A stretch of DNA of 17,276 nucleotides from M0108 sp964523415 (lineage in GTDB: Bacteria > Pseudomonadota > Gammaproteobacteria > Chromatiales > Chromatiaceae): assembly GCA_964523415.1 (NCBI GenBank), contig CAZFZB010000059.1, positions 1-17,276 of the forward strand, in the 5' to 3' direction. A program made the position numbers and the translations under genes. Below are positions 8,420-16,039 of the stretch, piece by piece. The notes beneath the pieces are model-generated. The model was not told the origin of the DNA. It did not search any database and saw only the letters and a list, made by a program, of their open reading frames with translations. Within the stretch, counting starts at the first letter, position 1, and each line of letters starts with the position of its first letter.

Positions 8420-9307
8420 CTAGCCCCCCCGTACCTGGGCCATAACCTCATCGGCAAAGTTTTCCTGCTTTTTCTCGATCCCCTCGCCTACCTCGACGCG
8501 GGAGAAGCGATGAACCTTGGCACCGACACGGGCGAGCAGTTTCTGGACGGTGACCTCGACATCCTTGACGAAGGGTTGACCCAATAGGGTTACCTCCTCC
8601 ATAAATTTGCGGACGCGGCCACCAATGATTTTGTCGATAATGTCAGCGGGTTTACCACTTTCCAGGGCCTGGGCACGGAAAATCTCCTTCTCCTTCTCCA
8701 GAACCTCAGCGGGCACCTGATCGGCATCGACGCAGATGGGGTTGCTGGCGGCGACATGCATGGCGACGTCCTTGCCCAGTTCGGCGTCGCCACCTTCCAT
8801 CTCTACCAGGACGCCAATACGCACCCCATGGCGATAGCTATAGAGGTGCCCTTGGGCATTATCGAAACGAATCAGACGACGCACCTGAATATTCTCGCCA
8901 ATCTTGGCGATCAAGGCCTCGCGGGCCTCGGCAATAGTCATAGTGTCGCCAGCCCGGATTGGCAGAGAACTCAGGGCATCGACATCCTCGACTATGGCGG
9001 CCAAGGCGGCTTCGCCCACGGCATCGGCAAATTCCTTGAAGTTGGTATCCTTGGCCACAAAATCGGTCTCGCTGTTGACCTCGACCATGACAGCACTCTT
9101 GCCGTCGGGGGCGACCTTGATAACCACAACACCGTCGGCGGCGATGCGGCCAGCCTTCTTGGCGGCCTTCGCCTGACCTGACTTGCGCATGGCCTCGATG
9201 GCTTCCTCGATGTTACCCTGGGATTCGACCAAGGCCTTTTTGCACTCCATCATGCCAGCCCCGGTACGCTCTCTGAGTTCCTTGACCAATGAGGCGGTAA
9301 TCTCCAT
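8420..9307 (-). CDS. tsf: Translation elongation factor Ts
   Basis: EF-Ts is the guanine nucleotide exchange factor for EF-Tu. The N-terminus EITASLVKELRERTGAGMMECKKAL is the UBA-like EF-Tu-binding domain, followed by the signature EVNSETDFVAKD (around residue 80), which contacts EF-Tu at the Mg site, and then IGENIQVRR, GARIGV-like HGVRIGVLVEM, AMHVAASNP and the C-terminal FSRVEVGEGIEKKQENFADEV. With the ATG at 9305-9307 it has 295 residues. A GTG directly before it (9308-9310) is equally possible: GGAG lies 6 nt before the GTG and 9 nt before the ATG, and the family N-terminus MAEIT fits either. rpsB ends 145 nt upstream. Confidence 0.97.
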   Translation of the reverse strand: MEITASLVKELRERTGAGMMECKKALVESQGNIEEAIEAMRKSGQAKAAKKAGRIAADGVVVIKVAPDGKSAVMVEVNSETDFVAKDTNFKEFADAVGEAALAAIVEDVDALSSLPIRAGDTMTIAEAREALIAKIGENIQVRRLIRFDNAQGHLYSYRHGVRIGVLVEMEGGDAELGKDVAMHVAASNPICVDADQVPAEVLEKEKEIFRAQALESGKPADIIDKIIGGRVRKFMEEVTLLGQPFVKDVEVTVQKLLARVGAKVHRFSRVEVGEGIEKKQENFADEVMAQVRGG

Positions 9308-9452
9308 CACACAAATCTCCGAAAATAAGGTGTCTCAACATTGCCCGGCGCAGTCCAAACTCGGACGCGGGGCAAAAACAGGGGGGCAGGGTTTATCCCC
9401 GGCGCATCCGGCAGGGAACAAACCCTGGCTCAGTGATACGGATACCAAACTG

Positions 9453-10202
9453 TCAGTTGGCAGCCTCCATAGCGGCGGGAGTTTCCATATACTCGTCCAC
9501 ACGCCCGGCCATGGCGGCGGCACTGCGCCGGCCATCCAAAACGGCGTTTGCTGACTCGGCAATGTAGAGGCGCACGGCCCGTATGGCATCGTCATTACCG
9601 GGAATCACATAGTCAATAGGGCCTGGATCGTTATTCGTGTCCACCACACCCACCACCGGTATGCCGAGTTTGTTGGCCTCGGTTACGGCCAATTTCTCAT
9701 GACCCACGTCGATGATGAAGATGGCATCCGGTAAGGTACCCATCTCCTTGATACCGCCCAGACTCAACTCCAGCTTCTCCCGCTCACGGCTCAGGCCAAG
9801 GGCCTCCTTTTTGTTGAAACGGTTGATGGTCCCATCCTCGAACATCGCCTCCAGTTCCTTGAGGCGCTTGATGGACTGCTTGATGGTCTTGAAGTTGGTC
9901 AACATACCGCCTAGCCAACGATGGTTGACGTATGGCATACCACAGCGGATGGCCTCCTCGCGGATAGCGTCGCGGGCGGCACGCTTGGTGCCCACAAAAA
10001 GGACCTTGCCGCCATTGGCGGACAGGGAGCCCATAAAGTTCAGGGCCTCACGGAAAAGGGGCAGGGTCTTTTCCAGGTTGACGATATGGATCTTATTGCG
10101 ATGACCAAAGATATAGGCCCCCATTTTGGGGTTCCAGTAACGGGTCTGGTGACCGAAGTGGACACCAGCCTCCAGCATGTCCCGCATGGATACTTGGCTC
10201 AT
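9453..10202 (-). CDS. rpsB: 30S ribosomal protein S2
   Basis: S2 binds the back of the 30S subunit between head and body, and in E. coli it represses its own rpsB-tsf message. The 249 residues include the conserved N-terminus MSQVSMRDMLEAGVHFGHQT, then WNPKMGAYIFGHRNKIHIVNLEKT, GTKRAARDAIREEA, YVNHRWLGGMLTNFKTI, and the C-terminal PDAIFIIDVGHEKLAVTEAN with GVVDTNNDPGPIDYVIPGND. The start ATG has GAGG 8 nt upstream. It is the first gene of the minus-strand cluster and is preceded by a leader of about 220 nt with several hairpins. Confidence 0.98.
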   Translation of the reverse strand: MSQVSMRDMLEAGVHFGHQTRYWNPKMGAYIFGHRNKIHIVNLEKTLPLFREALNFMGSLSANGGKVLFVGTKRAARDAIREEAIRCGMPYVNHRWLGGMLTNFKTIKQSIKRLKELEAMFEDGTINRFNKKEALGLSREREKLELSLGGIKEMGTLPDAIFIIDVGHEKLAVTEANKLGIPVVGVVDTNNDPGPIDYVIPGNDDAIRAVRLYIAESANAVLDGRRSAAAMAGRVDEYMETPAAMEAAN

Positions 10203-10203
10203 G

Positions 10204-10217
10204 ATCGAAACCTCGAT
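10204..10217 (-). promoter_or_regulatory. Small hairpin over the rpsB ribosome binding site
   Basis: Directly before the rpsB ATG, ATCGA pairs with TCGAT around a GGTT loop, and the GAGG Shine-Dalgarno spans stem and loop. Such a structure could let S2 control its own translation, as known for E. coli rpsB-tsf. The regulation itself is inference. Confidence 0.45.
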
Positions 10218-10254
10218 TGATTGGGTTGAACCTCCACGCCTCCCCAGGAAACAA

Positions 10255-10268
10255 CCCGCTCAAGCGGG
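10255..10268 (-). promoter_or_regulatory. Leader hairpin upstream of rpsB
   Basis: CCCGC pairs with GCGGG around a TTGA tetraloop, about 55 nt before the rpsB start. An adjacent imperfect CACCGG/CCGGGTG pairing lies just upstream. These are probably elements of the rpsB leader fold. Confidence 0.4.
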
Positions 10269-10331
10269 CACCCGGTTATCCCGGTGACGAAACGTGTGTG
10301 GCGTTGACAAGGTCCGGGCGTTGCGCGAACC

Positions 10332-10365
10332 AAAAAATAGCGCGAAAAACGCTTGCCTTTCGCGC
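10332..10365 (-). terminator. Terminator-like hairpin inside the rpsB leader (attenuator candidate)
   Basis: On the minus strand GCGCGAAA pairs perfectly with TTTCGCGC (8 bp, 10-nt loop), followed at once by TATTTTTT. This is the canonical form of an intrinsic terminator. It lies about 60-90 nt after the predicted rpsB transcription start and 130 nt before the rpsB ATG, with no gene between, so it could work as an attenuator or end a short leader RNA. Confidence 0.55.
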
Positions 10366-10385
10366 CCCAAGCCTTATGACAGATA

Positions 10386-10420
10386 CCCATCGCCCAAAAA
10401 CGGCGAATGGGTTTGCCGTT
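10386..10420 (-). promoter_or_regulatory. Two mutually exclusive hairpins at the start of the rpsB leader
   Basis: Hairpin A: AACGGC (10415-10420) pairs with GCCGTT and runs into TTTTT, a small terminator-like form. Hairpin B: CCCATTCGCC pairs with GGCGATGGG (10386-10411, about 9 bp with one bulged T) and puts the T-run into its loop. The two share the GCC strand and so cannot form together. The switch behaviour is inference. Confidence 0.4.
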
Positions 10421-10441
10421 CAGCGCCGCCTTTTATACCAT
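10413..10441 (+). promoter_or_regulatory. Weak candidate promoter for map-glnD, overlapping the rpsB promoter
   Basis: On the plus strand TTGCCG (10413-10418) and TACCAT (10436-10441) lie 17 nt apart, each 4 of 6 to consensus. It overlaps the opposing rpsB -10 element. The location in the only divergent spacer is the stronger argument; the hexamers alone are weak. Confidence 0.3.
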
Positions 10442-10461
10442 AAGCAGTTGGATTCGAGCAA
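10432..10461 (-). promoter_or_regulatory. Promoter of the rpsB cluster (extended -10)
   Basis: On the minus strand the -10 is TATAAA at 10432-10437, preceded by TGG (extended -10), with TTGCTC as -35 at 10456-10461 (18-nt spacer). The bases after the -10 are very GC-rich (GGCGGCGC), like the discriminators of stringently controlled ribosomal promoters. Transcription would start near 10425, giving a leader of about 220 nt. Confidence 0.65.
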
Positions 10462-10532
10462 TTTCAGGCCCATCTGGGCTTGTCCTACCCACGCTCCGTA
10501 CCATTCGCCATTCCTGAAGTTCCAGCCCCAGC

Positions 10533-11315
10533 ATGAGCGTGACCATCAAGACCGCGGACGAAATCGCGAAAATGCGCGTGGCCGGACGCCTGGCCGCGGA
10601 GGTCCTGGAGATGATCGAGGAACATGTAGTCCCCGGCATTACCACGGATGAACTCGACCGACTTTGCCATGACTACATCGTTCATGAGCAGCAGGCCGTC
10701 CCCGCGCCCCTGAATTATCGTGGCTTTCCCCGCTCCATTTGCACCTCGGTCAACCATCAGGTGTGTCATGGCATTCCCGGTGACAGGCAACTCAAGAAGG
10801 GCGATATCCTGAACATCGACATTACTGTCATCAAGGATGGGTATCACGGTGACACCAGTAAGATGTTCTGCCTCGGCGAACCCTCCATCCTTGCTCGTCG
10901 CCTCGTCAGTGTGACCCGGGAGGCCCTATGGACCGGCCTGGCTCAGGTCCGCCCCGGGGCGACCTTGGGCGACATAGGCCATGCCATCCAGAGTCTCGTC
11001 GAAAGCCACCGCTTTTCCGTGGTGGAGGAATACTGTGGCCACGGCATTGGCCGAGACTTCCACGAAGAACCTCAGGTTCTGCATTATGGCAGGCGTGGCA
11101 CGGGCATGGTTCTTAGTGCCGGTATGTGCTTTACCATCGAGCCAATGGTCAATGCCGGCAAACGCTTCATCAAATTGTTGCCAGACGGCTGGACGGTCGT
11201 CACCAAGGATCGCGGGCTCTCGGCCCAATGGGAACACACTGTCCTGGTCACCCCAAATGGCCACGAGGTGCTCACCCTGCGCCAGGAGGAACGCGAGGAA
11301 GTGTGCCAACCATGA
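10533..11315 (+). CDS. map: Type I methionine aminopeptidase
   Basis: MetAP removes the initiator methionine from new proteins in the cytoplasm. The 260 residues match the family (264 in E. coli) and have the pita-bread fold. The five metal ligands are all present: Asp96 (NIDIT), Asp107 (YHGDTSK), His170 (CGHGIG), Glu203 (FTIEPM) and Glu234 (QWEHTV), plus the substrate His79 (NHQVCHGIP). The start ATG lies 330 nt from the divergent rpsB, with no clear Shine-Dalgarno. Its stop overlaps the start of glnD, so the two form an operon. map divergent from rpsB and followed by glnD is a common gammaproteobacterial arrangement. Confidence 0.97.
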   Translation: MSVTIKTADEIAKMRVAGRLAAEVLEMIEEHVVPGITTDELDRLCHDYIVHEQQAVPAPLNYRGFPRSICTSVNHQVCHGIPGDRQLKKGDILNIDITVIKDGYHGDTSKMFCLGEPSILARRLVSVTREALWTGLAQVRPGATLGDIGHAIQSLVESHRFSVVEEYCGHGIGRDFHEEPQVLHYGRRGTGMVLSAGMCFTIEPMVNAGKRFIKLLPDGWTVVTKDRGLSAQWEHTVLVTPNGHEVLTLRQEEREEVCQP

Positions 11316-14008
11316 TGGGCGAAGCCAAGGCTGAGGCTTTGATGGCGTCCGCCGCAGCGGGGCTCGACGCCTCCCTGGCGGCAGGTTCCGAACCCATTCC
11401 CGCCTTCCGCCAGGCCCTGCGTGAGGGCCGACAACGGCTTTTTGAGGCCTTTGATCTTGGAGTTCCGGCCGCCGACCTGGTCAGGACCCACAGCTTGCTG
11501 GTCGATACCATTCTCACCCGGGCCTGGGAGCTTCATCTCCCTCCAGTCACAATGGGGACAACCCCGCTCGCCTTGATTGCCGTCGGTGGCTATGGTCGGG
11601 GGGAACTGCACCCCGGGTCGGACTTGGATATCCTGATTCTTCTGGGAGGGGAGGCAGGCAGTGACGGGGCCATTCTCGCCTCCTCGTTAGAGGCCTTCAT
11701 CACCTTCCTTTGGGACATAGGCACCGAGGTCGGCCAGAGTGTGCGAACCCTAAGTGAGTGCGTCGAGGAGGCAAGGTCTGACGTCACCGTCATGACCAAC
11801 CTCATGGAGGGACGCCTGATCACGGGGGATGCCCAACTCTTTGCCGCCATGCGTGCCGCCACAGGGCCCGACCGCCTCTGGCCCAGCGACGCATTTTTTG
11901 CCGCCAAGACCGAGGAGCAAAGACTCCGTTGGCACAAGTATGGTGGCACCGCTTATAACCTGGAACCCAATATCAAGGAAAATCCTGGCGGCCTGCGAGA
12001 CATCCAGATGATCGGCTGGGTGGCCAAACGTCATTTCGCCGCCGACACCTTGCACGATCTGGTTGTTCACGGTTTTCTCACCGAAGGTGAGCACCTGACC
12101 CTGATCGAGGGCCAGGCCAGACTGTGGCGCATTCGTTTCCAGCTCCATCGCCTTGCCGGTCGCCGTGAGGATAGGCTGCTCTTCGATTACCAGCGCAGCC
12201 TGGCCCGCGACTTTGGCTTCGTGGATGACGGCAGTCAGAATCTGGCCGTCGAACAGTTCATGCAACAGTACTACCGCACCGTGATCGAGCTGAACCGGCT
12301 CAACGAAATGCTGCTGCAGCTATTTCAAGAGGCTATCCTCTTGCGGGGCGAGCTTGGGTCGCCGGTGCCCATCAATCGGCGGTTTCAGGCCGTTGGCGGC
12401 TTCCTAGAGGTGACGCACCCCGACGTTTTCCGCCTCAATCCCGTTGCCCTGCTGGAAATCTTCCATCTCCTCCAGACCCATCCCGGGATCCGTGGCGTGC
12501 GTGCCAGTACTATCCGCCTCGTCCGGGAACGCCGTCACCTCATCGACGAACACGTCCGCGCCGACCTGCGCGCCCGCAGTTTCTTCATGGAGATCATTCG
12601 TCATCCCAAGGGCCCCGCCGAGGCCCTCTCCCGCATGAATCGCTATGGGGTCCTGGCCGCCTACCTGCCTGCCTTCGCCAATATCGTAGGTCGCATGCAG
12701 TACGACCTCTTCCACGTTTATACGGTAGACGAACATACCCTGCGGCTGCTGCAGCACCTCTGCGACTTTGCCAAACCCGGGGGCGATGAGGAATCGCCGT
12801 TCCGCACCACCATTGCCCAGAGCATACCCAAACTGGAACTCCTTTACCTGGCGGGACTCTTCCATGACATTGGCAAGGGTCGCGGCGGCGATCATTCCAT
12901 CCTCGGCGCCCGCGATAGCTGGGACTTCTGCCAACTCCATGACCTACCAGAGTTTGACAGCCGTCTCGTCTCCTGGTTAGTCGAGAAACACCTGGTCATG
13001 TCCATAACCGCCCAGCGCAAGGATCTGAGCGACACCCGTGTCATCCAGGAGTTCGCTACGCTGGTGGGCGATATAGACCGGCTCAATTATCTCTATCTGC
13101 TGACCGTGGCAGACATGCGTGCAACCGATCCCGGCCGCTGGAATGCCTGGAAGGATTCGCTGCTCAAGGAGTTGTACCAAGCCACCCGCCGCGCCCTGCA
13201 ACGGGGCCTGGAAAACCCCCTGGCCCAGGATGAACTCATTCAGCAAAAGCAGGACCAAGCCCTCCGCCAGTTGGGTGCCTATGGCATAAGCCGGACCCAG
13301 TGCACCCTCCTTTGGATCAAGTTCAGCCTCGATTACTTTCAACACAACTCCCCTGACGAGATTGCCTGGCAGACACGGTTGGTCCTGACCAATCCACCCG
13401 ACAACCTGCCCCTGGTCGTCATACGCCCAGTGTCGACGCGTGGCTGCTCCGAGGTATTCATGTATACCCCGGACCGTAATCTGCTCTTCAGCCGTGCCAC
13501 CGCCATCCTCGACCAAAAGGGCATGAATATCGTCGATGCCCGCATCATGACCACGGACGACGCCATGGCCATGAATTCCTTTCACGTCCTCGATTACCAG
13601 GGCCAGCCCCTAACGGACCCGCTAGCCATGCGGCAACTCGCCGATGCCCTTCGCAAGGTTCTTGCCCACCCCGAGGATGAGATTCAGGGCGTCCGCCGGT
13701 TGCCGCGTATTCTTAAGAACTTCCCGGCCGTCACCGAGGTCAGCTTTCTGCCTGACCCCCGCAATCATCGCACCCTCATGCGCCTCGCCACCCTCGACCG
13801 CCCTGGTCTCCTGGCCGAGATCGGCGCCATCTTCGAGGAGGGAGGCATCCGACTCCACAACGCCAAGATCGCCACCATAGGTGCCTTGGTAGATGACGTA
13901 TTTTTCATCACCACCCGCAACGATACCCCCATCAGCGCCGAGACCTCCCTGCGCTGGCTGCGCACCGAAATCCATCGCCGTTTGGCGCAGACATGGGATC
14001 GGGATTAG
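11312..14008 (+). CDS. glnD: PII uridylyltransferase / uridylyl-removing enzyme GlnD
   Basis: GlnD senses glutamine. It uridylylates PII (GlnB/GlnK) when nitrogen is short and removes UMP when glutamine is plentiful, and so controls glutamine synthetase and NtrBC. The 898 residues match the family (890 in E. coli). Order of domains: nucleotidyltransferase with GGYGRGELHPGSDLD at 92-106 (catalytic Asp104 and Asp106), a GlnD helical region, the HD uridylyl-removing domain with LAGLFHDIGKGRGGDHS (His518-Asp519), and two C-terminal ACT domains from about 714 (EVFMYTPDRNLLFSRATAIL) and 821 (RLATLDRPGLLAEIGAIFEE). The ATG at 11312 overlaps the map stop as ATGA; a second ATG follows at once. An in-frame extension upstream to 11126 lies inside map and is not coding in this frame. 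Confidence 0.97.
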   Translation: MMGEAKAEALMASAAAGLDASLAAGSEPIPAFRQALREGRQRLFEAFDLGVPAADLVRTHSLLVDTILTRAWELHLPPVTMGTTPLALIAVGGYGRGELHPGSDLDILILLGGEAGSDGAILASSLEAFITFLWDIGTEVGQSVRTLSECVEEARSDVTVMTNLMEGRLITGDAQLFAAMRAATGPDRLWPSDAFFAAKTEEQRLRWHKYGGTAYNLEPNIKENPGGLRDIQMIGWVAKRHFAADTLHDLVVHGFLTEGEHLTLIEGQARLWRIRFQLHRLAGRREDRLLFDYQRSLARDFGFVDDGSQNLAVEQFMQQYYRTVIELNRLNEMLLQLFQEAILLRGELGSPVPINRRFQAVGGFLEVTHPDVFRLNPVALLEIFHLLQTHPGIRGVRASTIRLVRERRHLIDEHVRADLRARSFFMEIIRHPKGPAEALSRMNRYGVLAAYLPAFANIVGRMQYDLFHVYTVDEHTLRLLQHLCDFAKPGGDEESPFRTTIAQSIPKLELLYLAGLFHDIGKGRGGDHSILGARDSWDFCQLHDLPEFDSRLVSWLVEKHLVMSITAQRKDLSDTRVIQEFATLVGDIDRLNYLYLLTVADMRATDPGRWNAWKDSLLKELYQATRRALQRGLENPLAQDELIQQKQDQALRQLGAYGISRTQCTLLWIKFSLDYFQHNSPDEIAWQTRLVLTNPPDNLPLVVIRPVSTRGCSEVFMYTPDRNLLFSRATAILDQKGMNIVDARIMTTDDAMAMNSFHVLDYQGQPLTDPLAMRQLADALRKVLAHPEDEIQGVRRLPRILKNFPAVTEVSFLPDPRNHRTLMRLATLDRPGLLAEIGAIFEEGGIRLHNAKIATIGALVDDVFFITTRNDTPISAETSLRWLRTEIHRRLAQTWDRD

Positions 14009-14039
14009 CACCGCGCCTGACACCCCCACCCATCCTCAG

Positions 14040-14140
14040 GATGCCAGACAAAGAAAGAAAACTTGATGCAGGACAAGGCAGTCAGTCTGGAAATTTGTTA
14101 AATAATGAAATATTGAAATTAGACCCACGGTAGTCTTCGG
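14040..14140. other. AT-rich spacer between glnD and the hypothetical gene
   Basis: This stretch is far richer in A and T than its surroundings (for example TTGTTAAATAATGAAATATTG). It is the likely site of a promoter for the downstream small gene, but no -35/-10 pair with correct spacing stands out. A CATCC/GGATG hairpin just before it (about 14031-14043) lacks a T-run and is not a convincing glnD terminator. Confidence 0.3.
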
Positions 14141-14165
14141 CTTAGCCGTCGCGCGGGCTTTCCAG

Positions 14166-14630
14166 ATGTTGGTCAGCGACATGAGTAAGGCGATCCGGGT
14201 TTTTTTCCTCTCGTTATCGGTGTTGTTTGTTACCCGACCCCTGAGTTCCACCGAGAACACCGGGGCTGGGTTGCCTCCCGCCACTGAGAATCCTGAAGAG
14301 GTTGGTACGGGTGACCAATGGCTTGACGCCGTGCGCGCCCAGCGGCGAAGCTGGGAGGAAAGGCGTCGCGCCTCGCGGGAGGCCATGGAGGCACACCGCC
14401 GCCAGCTTAGTTCCCGGGCAGAAGTACAGTCTGAGTCACGCCATCTGGAACAACAGCGACGTCATGAGGCCTTTCTGGAGCAGATCGAACGCGACCGAGA
14501 CCTGTTCCGTAGCCAGGGTCCCTGGCAAACACAGGCCCCACCTGCCCTCCCAGACACCATGGAGATCCCTAACCCCTCCCACCCCCACCTGACTGGATGG
14601 GACAATCGCTGGTATTTCCGGGGCTACTGA
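14166..14630 (+). CDS. Hypothetical exported protein with a charged helical middle
   Basis: I do not recognise this gene. It encodes 154 residues from ATG 14166, or 149 from ATG 14181; the second start gives a normal signal peptide (MSKAIRVFFLSLSVLFVTRP) with possible cleavage near LSS-TEN. No start has a good Shine-Dalgarno. Residues about 50-120 are very rich in Arg, Glu and Gln (WLDAVRAQRRSWEERRRASR and similar) and look like a long amphipathic or coiled-coil helix. Then comes a Pro-rich linker and an aromatic C-terminus (GWDNRWYFRGY). GC content and codon use resemble the neighbours, which supports real coding. It stands alone between glnD and the antiporter gene; its location is probably periplasmic and its role unknown. 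Confidence 0.65.
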   Translation: MLVSDMSKAIRVFFLSLSVLFVTRPLSSTENTGAGLPPATENPEEVGTGDQWLDAVRAQRRSWEERRRASREAMEAHRRQLSSRAEVQSESRHLEQQRRHEAFLEQIERDRDLFRSQGPWQTQAPPALPDTMEIPNPSHPHLTGWDNRWYFRGY

Positions 14631-14684
14631 GGATCCCCAGGATCTCCGCAATATTGCTTATCCAAGGGTGCCCAGACAGCAGTT

Positions 14685-14714
14685 CGGCTGACCGGATCCC
14701 TTTCAGCCGGTCAG
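14685..14714. repeat. Overlapping alternative inverted repeats before the antiporter gene
   Basis: CTGACCGG (14688-14695) and CCGGTCAG (14707-14714) form a perfect 8-bp inverted repeat. CGGCTGA (14685-14691) and TCAGCCG (14703-14709) form a perfect 7-bp one that shares bases with it, so only one can fold at a time. No T-run follows on the plus strand. It could be an operator, a leader hairpin or a transcript end. Confidence 0.5.
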
Positions 14715-14768
14715 ACGGCGGTTAAGCGCATGAATTAGCTTGATGCCTCAACCCAGGCCTAGCCCGCC

Positions 14769-15743
14769 GTGACTCTTGCCACTGTCGCTATCTTTCTCGG
14801 CCTGATCCTCCTGGTCTGGAGTGCGGACCGCTTCGTGGATGGTGCAGCCGCGACTGCGTGTCACCTGGGCATGCCCCCTCGCCTCGTCGGGATGGTTGTT
14901 GTCGGCTTCGGTACTTCGTCGCCGGAATTGACGGTCTCCGCGCTGGCGGCTATTCAAGGTAGTCCCGGCATCGCCCTTGGCAATGCCTACGGCTCCAACA
15001 TCGCCAATATCGCTCTCATACTCGGGGTGACGGCCCTCATCAGCCCCATCGCGATCAACTCAGAAATTACCCGCAAGGAACTCCCCATCCTCGCCGCCAT
15101 TACGAGCCTGGCGGCATGGCAAAGTGGGAATGGGGCTATCACTCGCACGGACGCCTGGGTCTTGCTAGGAGTCTTCGTGTCTGTCATGGCCTGGATGATC
15201 CGGGAGGGCCTGCGTAAGACTGCGGATGACCTTGATCTTGAGATGGAGGGACAAGTCACGGCCACGGCCATGACGACCCGACAGGCCCTGTTCTGGACGC
15301 TTGCGGGCCTGGTGCTCCTGATCTTGAGTTCCCGACTCCTGGTCTGGGGGGCGGTAGAGATCGCCACAGGTCTGGGGGTCAGCGACCTCATCATCGGCCT
15401 GACAGTCGTCGCCGTGGGCACCTCACTGCCTGAACTCGCTTCCTCTATCGTCGCAGCCCTAAAGGGAGAGCATGACCTCGCCTTGGGTAACATCATCGGC
15501 TCGAATATCTTCAATACCCTGGCCGTGGTTGGCATCGCCGGGGCCATCAGTCCCATGACGTTCGGGCCAGAGGTCTTTTCCCGCGACATCCTCACCATGT
15601 CGATACTGACCCTGGCCCTCTTCTTCCTGGCATGGGGTAAGGGAGGAAAACCGGGACGCATCAGCCGCAGGGACGGGGCCTTGCTGCTCCTCGCCTACAT
15701 TGCATACAGCAGTTATCTGGCGTTCGGGGCCTTCATTACTTGA
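14769..15743 (+). CDS. Sodium/calcium exchanger family antiporter (CaxA/YrbG type)
   Basis: A member of the Ca2+/cation antiporter superfamily in the inner membrane, related to E. coli YrbG (325 residues; 324 here). Two inverted homologous halves of about five membrane segments each carry the alpha repeats. The first has GFGTSSPELTVSALAA and GNAYGSNIANIALILG; the second has AVGTSLPELASSIVAALKGE and GNIIGSNIFNTLAVVG. The acidic Glu of each SPEL/LPEL motif is the ion ligand. The halves are joined by a charged cytoplasmic loop (REGLRKTADDLDLEMEG). Ion choice cannot be read from the sequence. The start is GTG 14769; an in-frame TAG lies two codons upstream, and the N-terminus aligns with YrbG. 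No clear Shine-Dalgarno. Its 3' end overlaps the convergent hydrolase gene by 31 bp. Confidence 0.93.
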   Translation: MTLATVAIFLGLILLVWSADRFVDGAAATACHLGMPPRLVGMVVVGFGTSSPELTVSALAAIQGSPGIALGNAYGSNIANIALILGVTALISPIAINSEITRKELPILAAITSLAAWQSGNGAITRTDAWVLLGVFVSVMAWMIREGLRKTADDLDLEMEGQVTATAMTTRQALFWTLAGLVLLILSSRLLVWGAVEIATGLGVSDLIIGLTVVAVGTSLPELASSIVAALKGEHDLALGNIIGSNIFNTLAVVGIAGAISPMTFGPEVFSRDILTMSILTLALFFLAWGKGGKPGRISRRDGALLLLAYIAYSSYLAFGAFIT

Positions 15744-16039
15744 GGTGCCGTCGCCTCCAGCCAAGCCAGCACCTCCCCCCACCAGGCCATCCCCACCTTG
15801 AAGGGCCAGTCATTATGGCCGGCCTCCGGCACCCGCCAGAGGCGTTTGGGTTCTGGCAGTGCCTCATAGAGTCGTTGGCTTTGCGCCGGCGGTATGATCT
15901 GGTCCCGGCCGGCGATCAGCACCGCCTGCGGTCCCTGAAACGACTGGAGGGCGGCGCGCGTATCGTACCGATCACGTACTAGCCACCGGGCCGGCAAATA
16001 CCAATAAATGGCCTGGGCCAGATCGGGCAGGTTGTCCCA
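15713..16039 (-). CDS. Alpha/beta hydrolase, C-terminal part (N-terminus in gap)
   Basis: The frame is open from the gap edge to a TAA at 15713-15715, giving 108 residues that start WDNLPDLAQAIYWYLPARWL. It resembles the C-terminal third of YfhR/Bem46-type serine hydrolases: VRDRYDTRAALQSFQGPQAV, then a beta strand leading to the acid residue in LIAGRDQIIPPAQSQRLYEA, then the catalytic His in VPEAGHNDWPF. The nucleophile elbow (GxSxG) and oxyanion strand would lie in the missing N-terminal part, about 180-200 residues. A TTG at 15995-15997 could be mistaken for a start, but coding clearly continues upstream of it. Substrate unknown. Its last codons lie antisense to the antiporter gene. Confidence 0.8.
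   Translation of the reverse strand, partial: WDNLPDLAQAIYWYLPARWLVRDRYDTRAALQSFQGPQAVLIAGRDQIIPPAQSQRLYEALPEPKRLWRVPEAGHNDWPFKVGMAWWGEVLAWLEATAPQVMKAPNAR

Noticed and set aside
9335..9595. Minus-strand open frame spanning the rpsB end and the spacer, and a possible rpsB-tsf terminator (GGGG/CCCC then TGTTTTT near 9370-9405)
   Set aside because: The frame is a shadow of rpsB. The hairpin has only about 4 good pairs and a gap before the T-run, too weak to call, although an attenuator between rpsB and tsf would not be surprising.
10306..10311. Perfect TTGACA about 14 nt after position 10290 on the plus strand, as a second map promoter
   Set aside because: No -10 hexamer lies 16-18 nt downstream; the nearest AT-rich hexamer is about 24 nt away.
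11126..11311. Upstream in-frame extension of glnD
   Set aside because: These 62 codons lie inside map in another frame and resemble no GlnD N-terminus; the ATGA overlap start gives the family length.
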